Source: Acanthamoeba sp. SK_2022b
Lineage: Eukaryota > Discosea > Longamoebia > Acanthamoebidae
Direction: 5' to 3'
NCBI GenBank assembly: GCA_027943245.1
Contig: JANDJZ010001113.1
Coordinates: 1 to 10,606 of the forward strand
DNA: 10,606 nt
The notes under the pieces are model-generated. The model saw only the letters and a program-made list of their open reading frames with translations. It was not told the origin of the DNA and searched no databases. Below are positions 1 through 7,963 of the stretch, one piece after another. The translations under genes and the position numbers were made by a program. Numbering within the stretch: the stretch's first letter is position 1; each line of letters opens with the position of its first letter.

Positions 1-218
1 AGTGCGAGGCGGAGGGCGAGGCCGACGGCGAGGGCGACCTCGAGGGCGAGGAGGAGGGCGTGGCAGAGCGCGAAGCCAAAGGCGAGGCCGTCGGCGTCGG
101 AGACGAGCTGGGACAGGAGGTGGCCGCACCGAACGCGTAGGGCGCGTCATCGCATGTCCAGCAGGAGGTCGCGGCCTTTAAGCCCAGCGTCGACCCTGTC
201 GTTGGTGTGTGTGTGAGC
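1..218. other. GC-rich low-complexity stretch, probable coding end of unclear strand
   Basis: This stretch is a near-hexameric run of GAG/GGC/GCC-type codons at the left edge. Three readings stay open. On the minus strand, an extra intron in gene 1 (donor GTACGG at 259, acceptor CAG ending at 196) would lead in phase into a Ser/Pro/Thr-rich tail that runs off the window; this would be a typical linker or stalk of a secreted protein. With a second acceptor (AAG ending at 176) gene 1 would instead finish with GRDLLLDMR and a stop at 149-147. On the plus strand, a frame starting at base 3 reads an acidic Glu/Gly/Ala-rich segment that stops at TAG 138-140 and could be the end of a convergent gene. 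The sequence alone does not decide between them. Confidence 0.4.
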
Positions 219-1129
219 TCAGCCCAGCCCAGTCCAAACAGCCTGAAGGACCGCCGTACCACCGTTGACGACGAGCGAGGTGAGAGTGGCCTGGACCCAG
301 AAGGTGGCCTGCTGGTCGCACGAGGAGTCGGTGGCGTCGATCTTCACCATCGAACCGTTGTCGGTCCACTCCTGGTAGGGTCCGTCCTTGGTGCACGAGT
401 TGCCTTTGCCGCCGGAGGGTGACCTGTCGGGTTTGTTGGGCAACCGGTTGACCATTGGCTCCGATCAGATCACGCTTGTCATGCACAAGTCAAATAATGA
501 TGATAACAATAAAACAATAATTAAATAATTAAATAAAATTCATGACGTACCACTTGTTGCTGGAGCATCCCCACACGGTGAAGGTGCGGCCGGCGTTGGG
601 AGAAAGGCTGCAAATTAAAAAGAATTGATTAAAAAATGTAATAAGCGTTGGGCGGCATGGTCAGCTCCTACAGTGTTAGGAACGCAAGGCCAAGGTGGTG
701 ATAGGACGAGGCCCTCTGACGTACCTGAAGCCAAAGTCAGAGATGCCAGGCCGCCCGTAGATAGAATACTTGATGACATAGGTGCAGGCATCCAGCTGCC
801 ACGCCTGCATGGTCAAGTTGAACGGCGACCCGCCACATCCTGAACAGGTGGTAGAAAGATAAAGAGAGACATTTAGCTTTCCCGTCAACAGTGGTTTGAG
901 CTGTCATTGTTATAACTCCTACGTAAGAGATCAACAGTTGTCGGATAAAAAGAGCGAAAGAGATAACGAAGACGAAAGGTGGTTTAAAGTAGAGCAACGC
1001 ACCGACGACAGAGCGGGCGGGGTAGGCGGCGATGTAGGTGGTCGGGTCCTGGGCCAGCACTGCGGAGCCGCCCAGCAGAGCGAGAAGGCCGATGACGACC
1101 AGGAGTAGCAGATCCTTGTTGCGGGCCAT
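219..1129 (-). CDS. Small secreted Cys-rich protein, unknown family
   Basis: Four-exon model: 1129-1003, 839-725, 607-547 and 458-219, giving 180 aa. The start is MARNKDLLLLVVIGLLALLG; residues 7-25 are a hydrophobic core and SAVLA|Q at 26/27 is a good signal-peptidase site, so the product probably enters the secretory route. The ATG sits in a CCAAAATGG context. The mature part has scattered Cys (SVVGCGGSP, DACTYV, VWGCSS, NSCTKD, SSCDQQ), aromatic residues and two N-glycosylation sequons (NLT at 50-52 and an NGS further on). I do not recognise the family; a small extracellular or wall-binding domain is possible but unproven. Exon phases agree at all joins only if exon 3 ends with TGG TAC before GTCATG, a weak donor; the stronger GTACGT three bases earlier breaks the frame. 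The 3' end is uncertain: the protein either stops at 219-221 or splices on into the left-edge sequence. Confidence 0.6.
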
Positions 1130-1837
1130 TTTGGTGGTGTGTGGGAGTGAGTGAGGTGGTCGAGCTCTTCCTGGGCCAGCGCGCTCAGAAGACGGGTAAG
1201 CTGAGGTGAAGAGTGGCGGTGAGTCGTGTCTCCGGGTTGGTGAAGATAAGGCACGACTGAATCAGGGAGGGCCATTCCCTTTCTCTCGTCGATCAGATAA
1301 CCCAGTTACTGGTCGATTGGGCCGCACTTTGCCGCAGGGGAGAAAATCGCACACGAGGTGGACTCCTTGGCACCTCACCGACGCCCTTAGGACAATAAGA
1401 GGCCTCATTTGGCTCCAAAGCCACCCGACGGGTGCGCGAACGGAGCGAGGTTAGGGCTAACTCCCCACTCCTGCCTGTGGCGATCACGCATCGAATCGAT
1501 ATGAGAGTTCGCCTGTCGTACATCGAACGGTGTTTGGTGTAGCCAGCTCCGAGAATGGTGACGGTACCCTGTTCTTCATCTATTACGCCTCCCGGCTGGC
1601 TATGCGACGGCTCTTCTCGACGCCCGCATCCCCCTGCTTTGGTTGACCGGACAGGGCTCCTGGAATGCGTGGCATGCAAACACGGCCAAGGGCGAACGAG
1701 TGGTTTTACCGGTAAGCGGAAATATCTATCATGTTGTTGGCCGTTGCTGGCAGCAGACTGGTCACATTGTTGTTGCCCACTTTGTTGCATGCGTGCATGA
1801 GCCCCTAGGCGTGGGGCAGTTGTTTTGTAGTTTGTCC
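1130..1837. other. Spacer between genes 1 and 2, no supported gene
   Basis: This 708-bp stretch must hold the 5' flank of gene 1 and the 3' flank of gene 2. It has several open frames on both strands, but none shows a recognisable domain or consistent splice joins, and the long minus frame crossing it (2315-1293) is read-through of gene 2 introns. I see no tRNA-like T-loop/acceptor arrangement and no clear AATAAA for gene 2. Confidence 0.5.
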
Positions 1838-2681
1838 TCACTCCAGTGCGATGCCGTAGATGAGACAGAAGAGGAGATTCACAAACTCCTCGAAGGAGAT
1901 GGTGCCCGACCCGTCCTTGTCCAGCGCGTTCATCACCCTCCTCACCTGGCGACGAGACAACGACGAAATTGAATGAGTGAGAACGGTGCCCGGCCCTGAG
2001 TGCCATCAGGAGAGGCAGCGGCGATGGTGCCTCTTCATCGGTCTTGACGTCCACGTCTAGCGTCGGCAGCAGCTCCTTGACCTCGTCGAAGCTTAGCTCT
2101 CCCGAGTCGTCTGACGAGTCACAGCAATTGATGAGGACAGCGAAAAAAAGAGGAAGGCCGAGGCCTTGGGGGAGGTCACCTTCGTCGGCGGCCGTGAACA
2201 ACATCTGCGCCCGCTTGATGAAGTAGTCCAGCTGGAAGAACTCCTCGTACTCGATCGTTCCTGACTCGTCGTCGTCCACCTGCGAGCGCACATGCGCGGG
2301 TGAGGCCGTGGACATGTCACACGCCAGGCGTGTGTGTGCGTGCGTGCGGGGGGGGGGGGTCTAGTAGCCTTACCATGTGAAGGAACAGCTTCACCTGGTC
2401 CGGCGTGAACTTGAAGCCCAGCTCGTGGAGCGCTTCGTCGAGCTCCTGTGCACGCACGATGGCCGGCCACAACAACGACCAGCCACGTGTATCACGCGTT
2501 GGGCTCCGGCCGGAGAGGAGCAGAGGAGACAGGGAGCACCTGGTGGTCGATGGACCCGTTGCCGTCCTTGTCGATGGCGTTGAAGGTCAATCGAAGCTCT
2601 TGCATGTGGGAGACCAGCGCCAGGAAGTCGTCGAAATCGAGGCTCACCTTCCCCTTCTTGCTCACCGACTTGACCAATACT

Positions 2682-2760
<79 letters not shown>

Positions 2761-3125
2761 CATGCGGACCACGACCACGCCAGCACGCGTGAACTCAGGT
2801 TTCGACCCGACGACCACCACACGAGAAGGACATACACGAAAGCTGGGAATCAGAGAAGCATCGGTCACTCTCCTCGTCGTTGAGAATCACCTTCAGCTCG
2901 GCCAACTGACAGCCGGAGAGTGCCCACCACACATGTCATACAGCACCACAACAAATGAAGTTATGAGAAATTGGCCGTCACCCCCCTCGCCCTACCAGCG
3001 ACCACGAAAAGAGCGAAGAAGAGAGCGAAGAAACAAACACGCACGTCCAGTTTGCCGTTGCCGTCTTCGTCAAGGGCCGTGAACAGCTCCTTCAGCTTGG
3101 CCTTGGCCTCCTCGTCAAGCTCCAT
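1838..3125 (-). CDS. Six-EF-hand calcium-binding protein
   Basis: Seven exons join in phase: 3125-3045, 2905-2869, 2679-2540, 2445-2374, 2279-2180, 2110-2031, 1945-1838; 618 nt, 205 aa. The start MELDEEAKAKLKELFTALDE runs straight into the first EF-hand helix. Loops: EF1 DEDGNGKLDLAE (19-30), EF3 DKDGNGSIDHQE (76-87), EF4 DDDESGTIEYEE (112-123), EF5 DEDDSGELSFDE (142-153), EF6 DKDGSGTISFEE (179-190); all have acidic position 1, Gly6, a hydrophobic position 8 and Glu12. EF2, around SKKGKVSLDFDD (46-57), is degenerate and unlikely to bind calcium. Six EF-hands in about 200 aa recalls the calbindin/secretagogin layout, so a cytosolic calcium sensor or buffer is likely; orthology is not claimed. 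No myristoylation Gly2 and no transmembrane segment. Several introns cut inside or beside EF loops. Intron 6 (2030-1946) starts with GC, and intron 2 ends in a (GT)38 tract. Weakest join: exons 2 to 3, where the EF1-EF2 spacing is unusually short. Confidence 0.88.
1946..2030 (-). other. GC-AG intron in the EF-hand gene
   Basis: The upstream exon ends GAAGAG and the intron begins GCACCATC; it ends TCGCCAG before GTGAGGAGG. Joining here gives VKTDEE-VRRVMNALDKDGSG, which restores normal spacing between EF5 and EF6 (loop starts 37 residues apart). The nearest GT donors upstream would also keep frame but would delete four or six residues of the EF6 entering helix. Confidence 0.65.
2348..2359. repeat. 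Homopolymer G12 in an intron
   Basis: Twelve consecutive G on the plus strand, C12 in the transcript of gene 2 intron 4 (2373-2280), located near its donor side. It is followed on the plus-strand left side by a TGCG/TG-rich run. Homopolymer length here may be inexact. Confidence 0.9.
2683..2758. repeat. (AC)38 microsatellite inside an intron
   Basis: A perfect 76-bp AC run on the plus strand, read as (GT)38 in the minus-strand transcript. It fills the 3' part of gene 2 intron 2 (2868-2680) and is separated from exon 3 only by CAG. Length variation between strains is to be expected. Confidence 0.97.
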
Positions 3126-3221
3126 CCCAGTTTATTGTCTGAGTCACAAATTTAGTTTGAACCAAACGAAAAAAAAAAAAACAACTCGACCAAAACATGT
3201 TCGCTTCACCAACAAAAATGT

Positions 3222-3227
3222 TTTAAT
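3222..3227 (-). terminator. Candidate poly(A) signal of gene 3 (ATTAAA)
   Basis: The complement of TTTAAT reads ATTAAA about 80 nt past the gene 3 stop, in the 179-bp spacer to gene 2. A canonical AATAAA on the same strand (3136-3131) lies just upstream of the gene 2 start codon and is a second candidate. Neither is proven; the spacer is generally A/T-rich with an A13-like run near 3170. Confidence 0.3.
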
Positions 3228-3304
3228 AATAAAAACGTTTTCACCCACCCCACATCGCGTAATCTACACAGTTCCCTGACGCTCCTCTTCTGCGGCTTGA
3301 GCGC

Positions 3305-6187
3305 TCAAGGCTTCTCCTGCTCGTCCCCTTCGCTCTTCGACTTCTCTTGCTCACCCTTTTCATCGTGCTCCTCCTCGTCCTTGTGCTTCGACGCCTTCTC
3401 CTCCACCTTCTCCTGCTCGCTGCTCTCCTTCTTCGCAGTCAGCTCCGGCTGCTGCTCCTCCTCGTCCTTCTTGCTGTGAGTCGTAGTCGTGGCCTTGGCG
3501 CTCGCCCCGTCCTTTTCCTTCTCCTCCTTCTCCTTGCCCTTCTCCGCCTTCGGGACTCTGGGCGCGTGCGTGCGCCTCTTGTCCTGTCGCCTGTCCTTGG
3601 CTGCCAATTCATTCATCCACCATCAATCATCATTCACCATCACCACCAATCACCAACCACCAACCATCAACATCATCATCACTGAGGGGCGAGGGCGCAC
3701 GTACTCAGCGAGAAGGCGTAGCCGGCGAACTGGAGAACGAGGTTACTGACCTTGTCCCTGTGCCGCTTGTCTATGACGCACATGTAGCCGGCGTCGGGGA
3801 TGACCTGTGCACAAGAATCGGATATAGACCATGAGCCGAGCGCCAACGAGAGGGGAGAAAGGGAGGTTGGCGGTGGGGCAGAGCGCACCTCGAGGCGAGC
3901 GTTGGTGGTGGAGTTGAGCCATTTCCGCTCCTGGTGGTGAAAAAGGGGGAGGAGAGAGAGCGAAGCGTGAGCGCTAGTGGTTCGATCGACGACCAATGGG
4001 AGAGAGAGAAGGCGAGGGCGTACCGCGTCCCTCCTGTCGTGCTGGCCGGTGAAGAACAGGACGGGGGCCTTGATCTGCATCAGCACCTTCTTGTAGTTCT
4101 CGGCCGTCAACATGGCCTACGGCGCGAACCACAGGTTCGGGATGAGCCAAAGGGCCCCTAGAGGAAAGCGGGGAGACAGAGGGGAGAGGGAGACAGAACG
4201 TACGACGATCGATGGCCAAGCCTCGTAATAGCTGCCCGCGCGCAAGCAGTACTCGTTCAGCACTGGACACGACGAGGTGGAGCGGTCAGAACTTGGTTGA
4301 CAACAACATCTTGGCGCAGCTGGCGATTAGCTCGTCGGGCGCACCATCTTCCTCGACCTTGGCGGCAATCAGGGGTGTGTCATGCCAGGTCTTCTCCAGC
4401 GACGTCTTGGACCTAACCAAACAAAAAAAATCAATAATAAATTGAATTAAACTAAATATTTATTTTAGATTTATAAAAAAGAACAATAAAAAGGGAAAGA
4501 AATATATAGATTTGGGGGAAGAATAAAAAGGTTGATTTTGTTGCTACGCACTTGTTGGAGAGGAGTTTGTAGTAGGTGCCCATCCACTCGAGCATGGAGC
4601 GATCCTTTCTCATGTCCGTGCCGGCACCGCCGATGATCAAGCCGCTGCGTGGCCACACCACCACCATCAGTTTCCGCTGCCCGGAGAGGAGATGGGGCCG
4701 AGCTCAGTACCTGCAGAGTTCGGGATATTTGGCGCCAAAGACCATGGCGATGTAGCCGCCCATGGAGTAGCCGAACACTAGCGCCTTCTTCGAGGGCACG
4801 TAGTAGTGGATCATGTCCGCCACCGCCTCGACAGCTGTCAGCATATGACGATCACAGAAGAAGCAGCGATCAGCCTTGGGAAGAGGAGAGGACACAACAC
4901 ACACAACACAACACAACACACAGCAAAGCACGGGCGTGGGGGCCTACCACTGTTCATGTAGAGCTTCTCCTGGTACCGCGCGCCGTGCTCGGGCATGTCG
5001 GGCGCGAGAACGTGATAGCCCTTCTGTGGGCGGAGGTTGAGGGGTGAGGTTGAGTCGACAAAAAAAAGCACAGGAAAAGGAGACGGACCTCGGCGAGGGC
5101 GGGGCCGAGCAGGAACCAATTCCTGCGCGTACCGCAGGCGCCATGGACCAGAACGATCGCCTGGCACAGGCAAGCCAAGCACACACACGCACACCACCAC
5201 CACCCACACACCACCACCACCACCACCATCACCACCACAAGAGATTCATAGAAAGGGAACACGCGTCGTTGTCAGTGGGAGAGCGAGCGCAGAGCGCGCG
5301 CGAAAGAGGAGAGAGAATGTGTTACCGGGTCGCCCTTCCGGCCCCACTCGTCGTAGTTCTTGTCAAAGTTGATCGAGGAGAGGCGCTTGAAGCACGCCTG
5401 GCAGGTGCGCTGGATCGTGGTGTACTCGAGCTCCTTCGGAGGGAGGAGCCAGTGATCGCAGCACCTAAAAACACACAAGCCATGCGCCGCCGATCAACGC
5501 ACATCAGGTTCGTTAGGTCGCCAGCCGCGGCCAGAATTGGGTCAGACCAGTACTGACAGCCCCCCGCGTGCTTGCGAGCTACACGGACACACAAACAAAG
5601 GGGATGTGCTGGGCACGAGGAGGAAGACACGGCCAAGCGTACTTGATGCAGAAGATGTTGCCGCAGCCGCGGCAGTGGTGCTTGCGTACGAACAGCGTGA
5701 ACGGGGTCTCGCACTTGTGGCACTTGGTTGCCTGGTCGTCGGGCACCCACTGGGGCTTCTCCAGCTTCGCTGTAAAGTGTAAAATAAATAAATAAGAAGA
5801 GCAATGTAATATTGTAAACATGGCAATTATTGCCGTAGAAAGAAGCACATAATTAATGATATTTTTAAGAAAATATAATGCTTCTTCCGCGGATCGGGGA
5901 TAGTCAGGAATCGTGCTCACGGACCATCTTTGTGAGATCTTCGGGACCTGCTGCTTTTCTTGGTCGACGTGGTGGCCGAGGACGAGGCGTGTGCATCGTC
6001 ATCGTCGTCTGTGCTGAACGGCTTCTTGCCCACGCTGGAATTCACCTCCTTCATCTCTTGTCCTGTGGACCAACAAAAATGAGAAGAAAACAATCAAATG
6101 GCAGCGATCGTTGCTGCTTAGAGCATTGTCATCTGTTTGCGTACCAAACTCAGAGAGAGATTCGCTGAGAACTTTAGGTTGCGACAT
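3305..6187 (-). CDS. FYVE zinc finger fused to alpha/beta-hydrolase
   Basis: Fourteen exons join in phase: 6187-6145, 6062-5925, 5769-5643, 5464-5326, 5160-5089, 5023-4951, 4834-4711, 4644-4552, 4412-4345, 4262-4204, 4116-4024, 3930-3889, 3804-3705, 3600-3305; 1467 nt, 488 aa. Residues 1-67 are a polar Ser/Asp/Lys-rich lead. FYVE domain 68-131: WVPD at 68-71, RKHHCRGCG at 89-97, and eight Zn ligands C77, C80, C93, C96, C101, C104, C124, C127; this family binds PI3P on endosomes. The hydrolase starts directly after it: GDPAIVLVHG (oxyanion HG 155-156), nucleophile elbow GYSMGG with Ser221, and acid candidate Asp339 in FFTGQHD. The expected catalytic His position is Tyr364 (DAGYMC), so activity is doubtful. 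Residues 391-488 form a Lys/Glu-rich, probably disordered tail. The likely place of action is the cytosolic face of PI3P membranes; the substrate is unknown. Weakest joins are exons 9-10 (donor GTGCGC) and 2-3 (donor GTCCGT). Confidence 0.87.
3601..3704 (-). repeat. Imperfect GATGGT/GGTTGGT repeats filling an intron
   Basis: Intron 13 of gene 3 is nearly all G, A and T in the transcript: repeated TGATGG, TTGGTGG and TGAATGA words continue up to AATTGGCAG at the 3' splice site. There is no pyrimidine tract. The plus strand shows the matching CACCATCA/CCAACCA words. Confidence 0.75.
4890..4922. repeat. ACAACACAC-type simple repeat in an intron
   Basis: Alternating ACACA and ACAAC words on the plus strand, read as TGTGTTGTG in the transcript of gene 3 intron 6 (4950-4835). 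A normal pyrimidine-rich stretch follows it before the GACAG acceptor. Confidence 0.85.
5181..5239. repeat. AC and CAC simple repeats in an intron
   Basis: Mixed AC and ACC/CAC units on the plus strand, read as GTG/GGT repeats in the transcript of gene 3 intron 4 (5325-5161). They lie within about 25 nt of the TGTGCCAG acceptor that opens the hydrolase exon. Confidence 0.88.
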
Positions 6188-6621
6188 GGTACTTGAGCTA
6201 ATTCAGACAGAGAAGGAGCTAAAGATCGTTGTTTGTTCGCTCTTGATCTGTGTCTGACTGTGTGCTGGCCGTGGTGACGCGCCAGAACAGTTTGTTTGTG
6301 GGTTGCGTAGCCCCGATTGGAGTCTTTGCTGGTCGACAGAAGCCTTGGTGACCTCTGGTCGCTCCGGGGCGTCATTATCTGTTCCTGCCAGCCGAACTGC
6401 TGGAAAAGGCCAGGCCACCTGTTTAGCATTCTGGTGGAGAGCAAGGCTGGTGCCAAAGTAGCCACTGAGCGTTTACCCTGAGCATTGGTTGAGCCTAAGT
6501 TTGAGCAGGTACTCTGGAATGGCACCCTCAGGCACCATGAGCTGTTGGGGTGTAATTCTGATACACATACAAATCACTGTTAACAGTGCTGACATACATA
6601 AAGCCAAGTGTGATGAACTGT

Positions 6622-6919
6622 AAACCTCCTCTATTATCAAATGAGAGGTCAAAAATGACTGGCGTTTTTTTGTGTGATCATTCCTTGGAATGCTGTCAGG
6701 AATTAATCAAATTAATCACACACAGCAATTGTAATTTTATGATTGCAATAATTTAGGGAGGGGTAAAGGCATGTCAAGAGCAATAAAACGAATTTTAATT
6801 GGGTAAAATTTATTTTCTTCAAAGATTAAAAATGCTATTTCATATATGCATGTGATGACCTAAACTCCAAAATCAATTTTAAAATGACTGGACCTCTCAT
6901 TAGATAATAGAGGTGGTTT
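6622..6919. repeat. 29-bp inverted repeats flanking about 240 bp
   Basis: The left arm 6622-6650 and the reverse complement of the right arm 6891-6919 match at 27 of 29 positions; both contain CCTCTATTATC and AATGAGAGGTC. Inside each arm CCTCT can pair with AGAGG as a small hairpin. The word AAAATGACTGG lies directly inside the left arm (6652-6662) and next to the right arm (6881-6891) in the same orientation. The interior is AT-rich with no coding potential. This suits a MITE-like element, but no target-site duplication is evident. Confidence 0.7.
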
Positions 6920-7432
6920 GTATGTCTTGGCCCATACAATTGCCAAATTGAATACAACAGAGTGTTCAGAAAAAAGTAACAATGACTCTTTTGACAATGT
7001 ACACTTTTCAGTCACAAATGGAATAAAAATACACTGAGATATGTACAAGGCCTTAAAAAAAAGCTTCAAATTCTGTACACTGAGGTAAAACAGTTTTGAA
7101 AATCATATGTTTTGTACTTGACAAAATGCATTGGTCAACATGGATTATGTTTAAATTGGAACTTGATCTCTTCTAACCCTTAAAAACAGTTTTTCAGTAC
7201 CTTGGTGCCAATTGAAAACAGTGGCAGAATGTCTTGGTGGGTAGTAAAAAACACATAACATGAAGAACTGGTTATTCACAAACATCTTTAAAGCCTTGGT
7301 ACCAATGTGCATTGGGTCTGAGTGATTTTGTGACGACATGCCTGTTTCGCTCATGTTACAGCTCAAATTTGGAAAGATCTGTGCATAAAGTGAAATTTCT
7401 TCTAAATACCTTGTATCTCACCTAAAATATGT

Positions 7433-7610
7433 ACATCTCTGGGCTGGGGTGGAAGAATCGATGCGCATCAGTTCAACACTTCTCTTGTGGGTGAATATCT
7501 ATTATGATGAAAAAGTGATATCTTGAAATGTACAAAATGCATAGATGCCCTTTGGGTCACATACATCTTTGGGCTGTGGTGGGCAAACCAATGTGCATCA
7601 GGTCAACACT
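7433..7610 (+). repeat. Divergent direct repeat, two 48-bp copies
   Basis: Copies at 7433-7480 and 7563-7610 lie 130 bp apart and agree at roughly 80% of positions by eye; both contain ACATCT, GGGCTG and GCATCA followed by TCAACACT. Sequence between and after the copies also shares GATGAAAAAG and ATGTACA words, so the duplicated unit is probably the whole 130 bp. A further partial echo lies near 7294-7320. Confidence 0.65.
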
Positions 7611-7963
7611 CACTTTAGTTGTTTTTTGATGAAAAAGGTAGTGAAAAAGTCATGTACAGAATATTAGGACTAATCAAAAAAAGAGCATGCCTGATGTGAG
7701 ATGAGCCATGACCTGCTGTTGATACCAAGCAAGTGAGCCTTGAGCACAGGAATAAAGCAGCCAACAGTACAGCTACCTTCCCAGTGTGCTTTACGTTTCT
7801 CCCAGCTTTTTTTTTCACCAGGCTTTGCGAAGCGCGAAAGCTGCACATCATCAAAATAATTCTAAGAATGAAAAAAACTTTTTGCCAGGCGAATTTGCAC
7901 GCATTGCATCAGCCAGAGCGCACCTGATTTGATCTCTTTCCGACAGGTCCGTTTCAAACGAGA

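Larger units (their letters stand above)
6188..7963. other. AT-rich intergenic region between divergent genes 3 and 4
   Basis: This is the longest gene-free stretch in the window. 6188-6540 is of mixed composition and should hold the gene 3 promoter; about 6540-7880 is clearly more AT-rich than the coding exons. Open frames are short (none above 80 aa in the AT-rich part) and none resembles a known protein. It contains an inverted repeat pair and a duplicated segment, listed separately. A degraded mobile element or a regulatory spacer are both possible. The last 50 bp before the gene 4 ATG include CGACAGGTCCG, which could be a 5'-UTR splice acceptor; this is not established. Confidence 0.6.

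Noticed and set aside
431..607. Apparent frameshift in gene 1 between exons 3 and 4
   Set aside because: The frame is broken only with the GTACGT donor at 550; using GTCATG at 546 gives a phase-0 join to 458 and an unbroken protein, so a pseudogene call is not needed.
1643..1972. 109-aa plus-strand frame in the gene 1/gene 2 spacer
   Set aside because: Its second half is antisense to the last EF-hand exon and the first half has no recognisable features or splice partners.
1293..2315. 340-aa open frame on the minus strand
   Set aside because: Only parts of its first half code for EF-hand exons; the rest reads through introns 5 and 6, changes frame within the real last exon and continues into the spacer with no domain.
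3974..4270. 98-aa minus frame MSSAERVLLARGQ
   Set aside because: It is an out-of-phase shadow of exon 10 that runs through intron 10.
4263..4330. Longer gene 3 exon 9 continuing through DELIASCAKML
   Set aside because: All GT donors there are phase 2 and would shift exon 10 out of the frame that joins exon 11; the GTGCGC donor at 4344 keeps every later join in phase.
5044..5556. 170-aa plus frame with His run
   Set aside because: The poly-His is the CAC repeat in gene 3 intron 4; the rest is antisense to hydrolase and FYVE exons.
6118..6525. 135-aa minus frame upstream of gene 3
   Set aside because: It covers the gene 3 first exon out of frame and its flank; composition is random and no splice join supports it.
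7615..7854. 79-aa minus frame in the AT-rich spacer
   Set aside because: No homology that I recognise, no start context and chance length for such sequence.
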